A stretch of 14,399 nt of DNA. Origin: JBMYQA01 sp049600855 (lineage in GTDB: Bacteria > Bacteroidota > Bacteroidia > Cytophagales > Flammeovirgaceae). Position 1 is the stretch's first letter; each line of letters opens with the position of its first letter. Made by a program: the position numbers and the translations under genes. Under the pieces are notes generated by a model. The model searched no databases. It was not told where the DNA came from and saw only the letters and a list, made by a program, of their open reading frames with translations. The stretch spans positions 1 to 14,399 of the forward strand of contig JBMYQA010000145.1 of the NCBI GenBank assembly GCA_049600855.1. The letters run 5' to 3'. Below, piece after piece: positions 1 to 7,641 of the stretch.

Positions 1-212
1 TGATCTACAAGCTCCTTAGATTCAGGATGATTACTTTGGGTATAAATGCCCAACAAGGTTTTGGTATCAAGCCCCAACACCTCTGACAAGTCGCTCTCGA
101 TATGCAGCTGAAATTGGCAAATGGCAGTATTTTCTCCTGCTTTTTGTGCCATCGCGCTGTTGTGTAATCCCAAAAACAACACGATTAAATAAATAAATCG
201 TTTCATCATCAT
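1..212 (-). CDS. Small exported protein of unknown function, 3' end cut by the window edge
   Basis: Reading leftwards from position 212 there is an open frame with no stop to the window edge, giving 70 codons. It begins with three consecutive ATG codons (212-210, 209-207, 206-204), so the exact start is uncertain by up to two residues. The N-terminus is a classic signal peptide: Met-Lys-Arg, then a hydrophobic run (FIYLIVLFLGL), then a small-residue region ending in Ala-Met-Ala before Gln-Lys, where signal peptidase I would cut. The visible mature part (starting QKAGENTAICQFQLH) matches no family I recognise. It starts two bases after the TAG stop of the preceding gene (215-889), so the two are almost certainly co-transcribed and perhaps translationally coupled. 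An exported or periplasmic protein is supported; function is unknown. Confidence 0.75.
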   Translation of the reverse strand, partial: MMMKRFIYLIVLFLGLHNSAMAQKAGENTAICQFQLHIESDLSEVLGLDTKTLLGIYTQSNHPESKELVD

Positions 213-214
213 GA

Positions 215-889
215 CTATTTCAAATTATTGATTAAGGCTTCTAATGCTTTTTGGTAAGTCTCCATAATAACTGCTCCATTGTCGTCTAAACTTACTTTTT
301 CGCCTATATTGATGATTCCACCAAGAGCACCTGCCTTCAAGGTGATTCTTTCATCACTTTTGGCCACTCCTCTTGCATCTTTAATTTTCTTCCCTTTGGC
401 ATTATACAACACTGCACGAATTGCAATGCGTGGCTTGAAGTTTCTTTTTTGAGCTGCGAAAATGCCCGCATCAGTATTCGATTCTGAACTAGATAAGGTT
501 TGCCCTAAATTAATTCTGAACCGTAGATAATGCGGAGCATCTAAAGATTTTGCAGCTCTTTTAGCAGATACCATTGGATAGTTATAACCACTAAATGCAA
601 TTTTGTCTCTCAATGTTTCTTTAGCTGTAATTTGATAGCCAAGCTGGGTCGTAAGTTCTTGGACTGCCGTGGAGTACATAGTATCAATATAGATTAACGC
701 ATTTCGATCAATCCCTTCAAATTCATTTGCCGCATCATCAATTTTCTCTTCAAGATTTCGAACATCTAAGCGATAAACCGAATCCAATTCAAGAAAATAA
801 TGATGGATAACGACTGACTTTTGGGCCAATGTCTGGCTAGAAAATAAAACTAAAACTACGAAAATGAGTAGAAGTTGCGTCTGTTTCAT
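215..889 (-). CDS. Exported protein of unknown function, 224 aa
   Basis: The product has a clear signal peptide: MKQTQ, a hydrophobic core LLLIFVVLVLFSSQ and a TLAQ cleavage region, so the mature protein starts near residue 23. There is no lipobox cysteine, so a soluble periplasmic or secreted protein is more likely than a lipoprotein. No membrane segment follows. The mature part is mixed alpha/beta in appearance, with a basic stretch (KGKKIKDARG, about residues 164-173) and a C-terminal amphipathic helix (about 208-223). I do not recognise a family. The start ATG at 889-887 directly precedes the signal peptide. The gene ends two bases before the next exported protein on the same strand, suggesting a paired function. 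It is separated from the upstream LptF/LptG gene by 250 bases containing that gene's terminator, so it probably has its own promoter. Confidence 0.8.
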   Translation of the reverse strand: MKQTQLLLIFVVLVLFSSQTLAQKSVVIHHYFLELDSVYRLDVRNLEEKIDDAANEFEGIDRNALIYIDTMYSTAVQELTTQLGYQITAKETLRDKIAFSGYNYPMVSAKRAAKSLDAPHYLRFRINLGQTLSSSESNTDAGIFAAQKRNFKPRIAIRAVLYNAKGKKIKDARGVAKSDERITLKAGALGGIINIGEKVSLDDNGAVIMETYQKALEALINNLK

Positions 890-1139
890 GCTTGTTAAGT
901 TAAATTTAAAACTGTTGAAAGTGTTCCTTATGTTTGACTGTAATTTGGGCGTAAAAGTTACCCAATGAAATCTTAATTATAGCACAATTCAATTCCTTCA
1001 AGAGTTCCTAAACCCCGAATAAACGTGCCAATGCTACAATTGTATTTCAATGGGAAGGCATTTTTTAGTGTAATGGGAGAATTAAAAAAGAGCTGCTCAC
1101 TTGCTTAAACAAGCAGGTACTATTTTGAATACTTGCTGC
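890..1139. other. Intergenic region with the permease terminator and presumed promoter of the exported-protein pair
   Basis: This 250-base AT-rich stretch carries no convincing ORF. Its right end holds the hairpin terminator of the upstream permease gene. The remaining part, about 890-1080, should contain the promoter for the leftward exported-protein pair. I could not find a good TAnnTTTG element on the minus strand there. Confidence 0.5.
1084..1116 (-). terminator. Rho-independent terminator after the LptF/LptG gene
   Basis: On the minus strand, 24 bases past the permease stop, there is a hairpin with CTGC/GCAG outer pairs (1113-1116 with 1093-1096). Inside it is a CTTG/CAAG stem around a TTTAAG loop, with a small bulge between the two. 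It is followed at once by a six-base T run (A run at 1084-1089 on the plus strand). Position and shape fit an intrinsic terminator ending the regulator/permease transcript. Confidence 0.6.
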
Positions 1140-2237
1140 TTATTTCGGCATGAAGTAATACAACAATGCCGTAATACTGGTAAAAGTCATGTTCGGAATC
1201 CATGCCGTGATGATTGGAGGAATAGCGCCTGATTTGGCAATATTACGACTCAGGATTACGAAAATGATGTAGATAAAGGCCATGAGGAAACCAAAGGCAA
1301 TTTGAAAACCTGTACCCCTTCTTGATTTTCGGGCGGAAACAATCACCCCCATGGTCGTGAGAATAATAATCGCGAACGGATAAGCATATCGTTCATACTT
1401 TTCATTCTGAAGTCGGCCTACATTTCCAAGTCCGCGAGCCAATTGCTCATTAATGTATTGGTCTAATTCATTGAATGTGAGTGTTTCAAAGATTTTGTGT
1501 TTGCTCTCAAAATCTTTGGGATGTAAGGTGAGAACTGTATCTAGTTTGGTGCCTCGCGTCATCCATTCCTTTTTGCCGTCAAAATGGTGAATTTCATACG
1601 ATTTCAGGTGCCAACCTTCTAAACTATCAACCCACTGAATCCGATCGCCATAGAGCTTTTCTTTGAGGTCGCGGCCAATAACTTTTTCCATGGTGAACTT
1701 ATAACCAGATTTTGAGCGGTTATTATAGCTTTCCATATACACATAGATCGAATCATTTTCCCTTAAGTGAATGTTGCGATCGTTGAAAAAAAACGGACTT
1801 TTCACATAGGCAATCTCAAAGTCTACTTTCGTTTTAGCAGCTTTGGGAATGATCCATCCTACCATAAAAAAGGTAATGATGCCCAATAGAATAGAACCTG
1901 CCCAATATGGCATTAACAGCCTTCTAAAACTCATTCCAGAACTCATCATGGCTACAATCTCGGTATGTGAAGCCATGCGCGAAGTCATGAATACAGTAGT
2001 GATGAATACACAAATGGGACTCAGTGTATTAGCCATGAACGGGATGTAGTTGAGGTAATACTCAAAGAAAACTTGTGAGAAACTGAGTTTATGTTCAAGG
2101 AAATCATCGCTTTTCTCCGTATAGTCAATCACACAAATGACCGCTATGAGTATGGCTACTACAAAGACAAAGGTTTTGAGAAATTTGAATAATATGTACT
2201 TGTCGAGAATCTTCAAGGCGCAATCACTTTTGGTCAC
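1140..2237 (-). CDS. LptF/LptG family lipopolysaccharide export permease
   Basis: This is an inner-membrane subunit of the LptB2FG ABC transporter, which extracts LPS from the inner membrane and passes it to the periplasmic Lpt bridge. The 365-aa length and layout fit the YjgP/YjgQ (LptF/LptG) family. Three N-terminal membrane segments lie at about 22-38, 65-85 and 108-130, followed by a periplasmic beta-rich domain at about 135-270. Three C-terminal membrane segments lie at about 285-301, 310-330 and 340-362. The conserved cytoplasmic coupling helix, expected to contact the LptB ATPase, is visible as EIVAMMSSGMSFRRLLMP (about 93-110). The start is uncertain. The longest frame uses GTG at 2237, but a TTG at 2216 would give MKILDKYIL, the usual N-terminus of this family, and may be the true start. 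It resembles LptG more than LptF in length, but sequence alone does not let me separate them. The upstream regulator lies 96 bases away on the same strand. Confidence 0.9.
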   Translation of the reverse strand: MTKSDCALKILDKYILFKFLKTFVFVVAILIAVICVIDYTEKSDDFLEHKLSFSQVFFEYYLNYIPFMANTLSPICVFITTVFMTSRMASHTEIVAMMSSGMSFRRLLMPYWAGSILLGIITFFMVGWIIPKAAKTKVDFEIAYVKSPFFFNDRNIHLRENDSIYVYMESYNNRSKSGYKFTMEKVIGRDLKEKLYGDRIQWVDSLEGWHLKSYEIHHFDGKKEWMTRGTKLDTVLTLHPKDFESKHKIFETLTFNELDQYINEQLARGLGNVGRLQNEKYERYAYPFAIIILTTMGVIVSARKSRRGTGFQIAFGFLMAFIYIIFVILSRNIAKSGAIPPIITAWIPNMTFTSITALLYYFMPK

Positions 2238-2333
2238 AATATTAGCTAGAATATTTAGGTGGGAAAAGTTTAAGCGCTTTCAATTAATCTATTTTAACAG
2301 CGAAATAAGTCTGTAGTTACATCCTTTAAGCAT

Positions 2334-4187
2334 TTACTCCATTCCTGGCCGTTTGATTCCCAACTTCTTTATTCGAGATTGCAGCGTTCGATCATTGATA
2401 TCGAGTAATTTAGCGGCACCTTTTTCACCACTTACTCTCCAGCTTGTCATTTTGAGGGCTTTAAGGATATGTTTTTTCTCATTATCTTCTAAGGTCTCCA
2501 TTTTTTCGCCACCAATAGGTGCGGCATTGATATTGAGCCAATCGCCTACTTCTAATTTATTGCCTGTGCTGATGATAACTGAGCGTTCTATAATATTTTC
2601 TAGCTCGCGAATATTTCCAGGCCAAGGATACGTTTCCAGTTTTTGCAATTGCTTTTTGGGAATGGTTTTAATGGTTTTACCAATTTTGGGCGCATATTTA
2701 TTGACAAAGTATTCTACCAATAAAGGAATGTCTTCTTGGCGTTCCCGTAAAGGAGGAAGATTGAGCGGAAACACATTGAGGCGATAATAGAGGTCTGCTC
2801 GGAAATTTCCTTTTTCTACTTCTTTTTGTAAATCTCGGTTAGTAGCCGCAATCACCCGTACATCTACTTTGAGGGTTTTGGTACTTCCTAATCGTTCAAG
2901 TTCGCCTTCTTGCAATACGCGCAGCAGTTTAGCTTGAAGCTCAAGCGGTAACTCTCCAATCTCATCTAAAAAGATACTGCCTTTATGAGCCAACTCAAAA
3001 CGCCCTACTTTTTGGCTAATCGCTCCAGTAAATGCCCCTTTTTCATGACCAAACAACTCACTTTCAATGAGGTTTGCAGGCAGTGCAGCGCAATTCACCT
3101 TCACAAATGATTTTTTTTCTCGTTTACTGTGATGATGAACAGCTTTTGCCAATAATTCTTTTCCCGTACCTGTTTCTCCCAATATCAAAACAGTAGCATC
3201 AGATATCGCTACTTGTTCTACTTGTTTCAATACTTTCTTCAGTTTCGTACTTTGCGTGACGATGGTATCAAACTTTTGGGCAATCTTAATTTCCTGACGA
3301 AGCATTAAGTTTTCCTCTTCGACTTTTTCTTTGAGTTTTTTAACTTCAGCTAAAGCGGTTTCTAAATTTTCTTCGGCCTTTTTTCGATCTGTAATGTCGG
3401 CAATAAATCCTTCTAAAATAACGGCACCATCTTCTTCTTTTTCGACTTTAATTCCCTTTTCTAACACCCATTTGATTTCACCATCAACGGTTTTAATGGG
3501 ATAGTGTACTTCGTATGCGCGATCTTTATTTACCGCTTCTAGCATTAAAAACTCAATCTTTTCGAGGTGTTCAGGATCAATTAAATTGCCATAATTGACT
3601 TTATTAGAAGTGAATTCAACAGCATGATAACCTGTGAGGTCATAACAGCCATCACTGGTAAAAAGTATAGATCGTTGCCGATTCATGATGGAGCGGAAAG
3701 CCATTCCCTGTAAGTTCCCCAATAAAGTGGTGAGCTTCCGTTCTGATTCTTTCAACTCAATCACCAAATGAGCATTTTCAACACGCAGGCGGTAAGTTTG
3801 AAGCGCTTGTTCAATGGCTTCTGTTAAATGTTCGGGTTCCCAAGGCTTGGTTAAGTAGCGAAAAGCACCGCCTTTATTAATGGCATCCATAACGGCTTCC
3901 ATGTCACTGTAGCCCGTAACAATCATGCGCATGGTATCTGGATAGTTGAGTGCTACTTGTTCTAATAAATCTACACCGCGCATTTTGGGCATGCGTTGGT
4001 CGGTAATGACGAGTTGGATAGGCTGCCCATTGCTCGTCTTTTCTGCTAAAATTTCCAAGGCTTCAGCACCAGAATTGGCCAAGTAGATTTCATAAGCTTT
4101 ACGAAATACAAACTTAAAACCAGTGAGGTTTTCTGGTTCATCGTCCACATATAAAATACGAGCCCGTTGTTGTGCTTTGTTAATCAT
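2334..4187 (-). CDS. Response regulator with REC, PAS, sigma54 AAA+ and Fis-type HTH domains
   Basis: This is an NtrC-type sigma54-dependent activator with an inserted PAS sensor domain. I chose ATG 4187 (617 aa); the longer frame starts at TTG 4217 and adds ten residues that do not belong to the REC fold. Numbering from ATG 4187, the REC domain (about 9-130) has the acidic pair D15/D16, phosphoacceptor D63 in ITDQRMP, T91 and K114. A PAS/PAC module (about 155-270) ends with GFIADITDRKKAEENL, and a coiled-coil linker (about 270-305) follows. The AAA+ domain (about 310-540) has Walker A GETGTGKE (337-344), an intact GAFTGA sigma54-contact loop (384-389) and Walker B IFLDEIGE (405-412). A C-terminal Fis-like HTH (about 575-610) binds DNA. 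All key residues are present, so phosphorylation, ATP-driven sigma54 remodelling and DNA binding are expected. No histidine kinase is adjacent, so the input partner is unknown. Confidence 0.95.
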   Translation of the reverse strand: MINKAQQRARILYVDDEPENLTGFKFVFRKAYEIYLANSGAEALEILAEKTSNGQPIQLVITDQRMPKMRGVDLLEQVALNYPDTMRMIVTGYSDMEAVMDAINKGGAFRYLTKPWEPEHLTEAIEQALQTYRLRVENAHLVIELKESERKLTTLLGNLQGMAFRSIMNRQRSILFTSDGCYDLTGYHAVEFTSNKVNYGNLIDPEHLEKIEFLMLEAVNKDRAYEVHYPIKTVDGEIKWVLEKGIKVEKEEDGAVILEGFIADITDRKKAEENLETALAEVKKLKEKVEEENLMLRQEIKIAQKFDTIVTQSTKLKKVLKQVEQVAISDATVLILGETGTGKELLAKAVHHHSKREKKSFVKVNCAALPANLIESELFGHEKGAFTGAISQKVGRFELAHKGSIFLDEIGELPLELQAKLLRVLQEGELERLGSTKTLKVDVRVIAATNRDLQKEVEKGNFRADLYYRLNVFPLNLPPLRERQEDIPLLVEYFVNKYAPKIGKTIKTIPKKQLQKLETYPWPGNIRELENIIERSVIISTGNKLEVGDWLNINAAPIGGEKMETLEDNEKKHILKALKMTSWRVSGEKGAAKLLDINDRTLQSRIKKLGIKRPGME

Positions 4188-4348
4188 GTTGTGATGGTAA
4201 TAAAACTTGCAAGTCAACTCATACCAAAAGCCAAATTAGATACACTAATTTGTTTGAAATATGTGTTAAGGTTAAAGATAAAGATAAGGATGGAAACTAC
4301 AGCGTTTGTATGTGAATATTTAGGATTGTTTGGGATTTCATAAAATAC

Positions 4349-4386
4349 AAAACCCTGAGCATAGACGAATATACTCAGGGTTTTAT
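4349..4386 (-). terminator. Intrinsic terminator of the TPR protein gene
   Basis: A perfect 11-bp inverted repeat, AAAACCCTGAG (4349-4359) and CTCAGGGTTTT (4374-4384), flanks a 14-base loop. It begins 17 bases past the stop of the TPR gene. Read on the minus strand, the descending arm ends in TTTT and continues into a T-rich tail. The symmetric A/T flanks mean it could also stop plus-strand transcription. Confidence 0.8.
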
Positions 4387-4400
4387 AAAAATAATCTAGC

Positions 4401-7343
4401 TTAGAGGGTATCTAACTTCGCTTGGGCTTTTTGTACCACTGCTGGATCATTTGCATTCTCCACAATAGATTTTAAGGTTTCTTTTGCTTGGAAGGTGTTA
4501 TCAAGCTGAATGTAGTTTTCTGCTAATAATAAGAAGGCAGGATAAATCCATTCAGGATAGTTTTCATAGTTCTTTTTCACATCGATCAAGGCATTGATGC
4601 TCGACTGATAATCTTTTTGTTCATGTAAAATGACACCGATGAGGAATTGTGCTTCGGCACCTTCTTTACCTTGAGATACAGAAGTTGTGGCTGTAAGTTG
4701 GGCAATCGCATCTGCATAGCGTTTTTGTTTCATCAAGGACTTGCCTTTATACAGATAAGCTAAATTGATGTATCGGGTTAAACGCTGCTCAATAATTTGT
4801 GAAGCATACAGTTCTACGGCTTCAAAGTCGTCAATACCTAAATACGCTTTCATGAGTCCAACAATGGCAAATTGCTCATAACGCTTGTTGGTGGCTAACT
4901 TCTTTACTTTGAGGTAGTCCGTTACGGCATCTTCATATTTTCCGATTTCAAGCTCTAAATCTGCAGCATTTTTAGTTGCTTTGAGCAAAGGCGCACCTTG
5001 CACTTTTTTATAGTATTCAATGGCATTTACTTTTTGCCCTGTTAATTCATAGCTGTAGCCTAATTTGAAGTACGCATCATTAACCATTTCAACATTTGGG
5101 TACTTTCTCGCAAACTCAGAGAGCGTTCCAATGGCTAGTTCGTATTCCCCTTCATTGAAAGGCTTGATGGCGGCACCAAATTCAGCTTCCAAGGCAACAC
5201 TACTTTCGGGGTTGGCATCAGCAAATTTGTTGCGATATTCCCTTAAGTTAGCCACAGCATAACCATTGGTATGAATTTCCTGTAACGAACGAATGGCACT
5301 TTCAGCAGCACTAGAAGTGGTGTAATCGTCTAACACTCGTTTGTAATCGCTCACTGCGGAAGCATTATCGTCAATCAGTTTATAAGCAAGTCCTCGCTTT
5401 AAGTAAATGCTTGGCAGTTGCGGATGGCTGGGAAAGCGCTCAATAAAACGAGTAAACCAATCAATAGCATCTTCTCTTCGGCCATTGTCAAAATTCAACA
5501 TGGCTTTTTCGAAATAGATGCGGTCAAAGTTTTTCGCATTAGGGAAGTTTAAGATCACATAATCGAGACTTCGGTTGGCATCATTTAATCGACCTGCAGC
5601 AATTTCGGCTAATGCTTTTTGGTAATACACATAACCCATGTCTTTTGCACCAGCTTTAATGGCTCCACTGTATACTTGAATGGCCTGATCGTAGTTTTTA
5701 GTTACATAATAACAATCGGCTAATCGGACTAAAGCATCTATTTTTTGTTCCGCATCTGGATTTGCAGGCCGCTGGAGGTAACTTTGAAATGTCGTAAGCG
5801 CCTCTTCATATTCTTTTAGATTGTAATGACAATACGCTTTACCATAAAGTGCTGCAGTATAAATCTCGTATTTTTCCTCTACTTTTTCATAATATGGAAT
5901 GGCAATCTTGAATTTATTACCAAAGGCATAGGTTTCTCCAATAGAAAATAAGGCTTCACTTTTCAATTCTTGATCAATCGGATAGCGGATAGACTTTACT
6001 AAATTATCCACTGCTTGTCTAAATCGACCATCATTAAAATCAAGCACGGCTTTGTTGTAGGCAATTTGTTGATATGCTTGCTTGATTTTGGTGCTTTTGT
6101 TGGAGATTTTTTCAATGTTCTCCATCGCTTTATTGTAGTTTCCTGTCTTGAGTAGTGCTTCACTAGAAAATGCCAGCACTTTTTCAAAGTTAGGGCCTTG
6201 GGGAAAGGTTTCCTGATAAAAATCGCTGCCATCCACTACATTGGTGTAGTTTTCGTTATCGTAGTTGACTTTTACATAATAATAAGCGCCTAGTTCTTTT
6301 AACGTAGAATCGTAATTTAGCTTACGCACTTTATCAAAGGCAACATCGGCAAAATCCGTTTTTTTGATGCTAATGTAAGCGATACCAAGGTGGTACGCAG
6401 CGGCTTGTGCTAGTCCATCCTCACCGTCAGCGGCTTTACTCAAATATCGGATGGCATCATTGCGTTCTTGGGTACGCAGCTTTGACATACCTAAACGGTA
6501 ATACACGTCTCTAGCTGCTTTTTTTTCAGCTTTTACGTGAGTTTCAAGGTATTTAGCGGCTTTGTTATAATCTTTTTCTCGGTAATAAATTTCCCCTGCA
6601 AGTAAACTTAAACCAGAAGACATGCCTCTATTGGCATTTTCATATTCCGTAACCACTTCCTTTACCTTATCATATTCTTCGCGCTTGTAGTAGATGCTGG
6701 GAATTAATGTTTCAATTTCTGCTTTAAACTGCTTATCCTCAGCAGCGCGTTGAAGGTCTGTAATGGCTACGTCATAGCTCTTATTGAGGTAACCAATGTA
6801 ACCCGCATAATAACTGGCAAGTGAAACATAAGGATGAACACCTGTCTTGATTTTGTCAAAAAGGGGTTTTGCCTTTTGATATTTTTTCTCAAAAAAATAC
6901 GAGTATCCCAACTTGTAGGTAGCCTCAATATCCCGTTGGGTAATAGGCCTTGCCACGGTGCATTTTCTAAGGTAATTGGTGGCTTGTTTAAACTTTTCTT
7001 TTTCGAAATAGTAATTACCCAAATCAAAATACGCATTTCGGGCAATAGGATGAGTAGGGTGTTCTTCCAAAAAATAGAGAATCAGTTCTTCGGCATTTGC
7101 TTGTTTCAGATACAACGCACATACCGCTTTGTAGTAGGCCGATTGAATACGTTTGTCATCATCCTGCCCTGATTTGATGTAGGTAGCAAACTTTCGTTGG
7201 GCTGCGGTATACTTTTTCTTATCATAGAGTTCAAGTGCATCACGAAATATGCCGACATCAGCAACATCAAGCTTGGGATTTTGGGCAATGCCTTTAAAGG
7301 CAAAAAGCACGAGAAAGGAAAGAATAAAAATTCTGATGTACAT
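4401..7343 (-). CDS. Large exported tetratricopeptide-repeat protein, 980 aa
   Basis: The N-terminus MYIRIFILSFLVLFAFKGIAQ is a signal peptide with a likely cut after Ala-20. There is no lipobox cysteine and no later membrane segment, so the protein should be periplasmic. The rest is a near-continuous array of TPR-type helix pairs, with recurring cores such as AYFDLGNYYFEKEKFKQA, ATYKLGYSYFFEKKYQKA, AYFKLGYSYELTGQ and YLKRGLAYKLIDD spread from about residue 30 to the C-terminus. TPR arrays act as protein-binding scaffolds. Long exported TPR proteins of this size are common in Bacteroidota, where some serve cell-envelope assembly or secretion, but nothing here identifies the partner. The gene is single-unit, with an upstream intergenic region of 298 bases and its own strong terminator. 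It could function in outer-membrane biogenesis (the BamD or SprE type of role), but this is inference only. Confidence 0.9.
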   Translation of the reverse strand: MYIRIFILSFLVLFAFKGIAQNPKLDVADVGIFRDALELYDKKKYTAAQRKFATYIKSGQDDDKRIQSAYYKAVCALYLKQANAEELILYFLEEHPTHPIARNAYFDLGNYYFEKEKFKQATNYLRKCTVARPITQRDIEATYKLGYSYFFEKKYQKAKPLFDKIKTGVHPYVSLASYYAGYIGYLNKSYDVAITDLQRAAEDKQFKAEIETLIPSIYYKREEYDKVKEVVTEYENANRGMSSGLSLLAGEIYYREKDYNKAAKYLETHVKAEKKAARDVYYRLGMSKLRTQERNDAIRYLSKAADGEDGLAQAAAYHLGIAYISIKKTDFADVAFDKVRKLNYDSTLKELGAYYYVKVNYDNENYTNVVDGSDFYQETFPQGPNFEKVLAFSSEALLKTGNYNKAMENIEKISNKSTKIKQAYQQIAYNKAVLDFNDGRFRQAVDNLVKSIRYPIDQELKSEALFSIGETYAFGNKFKIAIPYYEKVEEKYEIYTAALYGKAYCHYNLKEYEEALTTFQSYLQRPANPDAEQKIDALVRLADCYYVTKNYDQAIQVYSGAIKAGAKDMGYVYYQKALAEIAAGRLNDANRSLDYVILNFPNAKNFDRIYFEKAMLNFDNGRREDAIDWFTRFIERFPSHPQLPSIYLKRGLAYKLIDDNASAVSDYKRVLDDYTTSSAAESAIRSLQEIHTNGYAVANLREYRNKFADANPESSVALEAEFGAAIKPFNEGEYELAIGTLSEFARKYPNVEMVNDAYFKLGYSYELTGQKVNAIEYYKKVQGAPLLKATKNAADLELEIGKYEDAVTDYLKVKKLATNKRYEQFAIVGLMKAYLGIDDFEAVELYASQIIEQRLTRYINLAYLYKGKSLMKQKRYADAIAQLTATTSVSQGKEGAEAQFLIGVILHEQKDYQSSINALIDVKKNYENYPEWIYPAFLLLAENYIQLDNTFQAKETLKSIVENANDPAVVQKAQAKLDTL

Positions 7344-7428
7344 GGTCTATTTGGTTAGATACCAGCTCATTGATGGATCATGATACTGGCATACAAGTTT
7401 TTGTTAAAGATATAAAAAATTGATTAGG

Positions 7429-7596
7429 ATGATGATTCTGCATAAGATAGAACAACGCGATCTTATGAAAAAGAAAGATCTTATGAAAAAGAAATATGGA
7501 GATAAAATACCAATTTCCCTGCCATTTTACGTGTTGGATGATGAAAACACGATGGACGATAATGGGTTTTTAACACAAATTAAGCCCTCGATATAA
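7429..7596 (+). CDS. Possible small protein, 55 aa, with a duplicated DLMKKK segment
   Basis: A plus-strand frame runs from ATG 7429 (a second ATG follows at 7432) to TAA 7594-7596, in the gap between two minus-strand genes. The predicted product begins MMILHKIEQR, contains DLMKKK twice in tandem, and ends with a neutral-to-acidic region (PISLPFYVLDDENTMDDNG, then FLTQIKPSI). The codons after the duplication look coding-like, but no SD sequence or promoter is evident and I recognise no family. It could be a genuine small protein, the remnant of a longer gene, or chance. Confidence 0.3.
   Translation: MMILHKIEQRDLMKKKDLMKKKYGDKIPISLPFYVLDDENTMDDNGFLTQIKPSI
7459..7494. repeat. Exact tandem duplication of an 18-bp unit
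   Basis: The unit GATCTTATGAAAAAGAAA occurs twice with no mismatch (7459-7476 and 7477-7494). Eighteen bases is a multiple of three, so the possible small ORF across it keeps its frame and gains six residues. Two identical copies imply a recent slippage or duplication event. Confidence 0.9.
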
Positions 7597-7641
7597 GAGA
7601 CGTTTATAAAGCAAAAATAGGGATTTATCGAAAGATGAACG

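Noticed and set aside
4273..4280. TATCTTTA on the minus strand as a -7 element for the response regulator
   Set aside because: The last base differs from TAnnTTTG and no -33 TTG lies at the right spacing; the sequence is also part of a short AAAGAT repeat. Too weak to call.
7405..7412. TATCTTTA on the minus strand as a -7 element for the TPR gene
   Set aside because: Plausible position about 60 bases before the start codon, but the consensus match is incomplete and no -33 element is visible.
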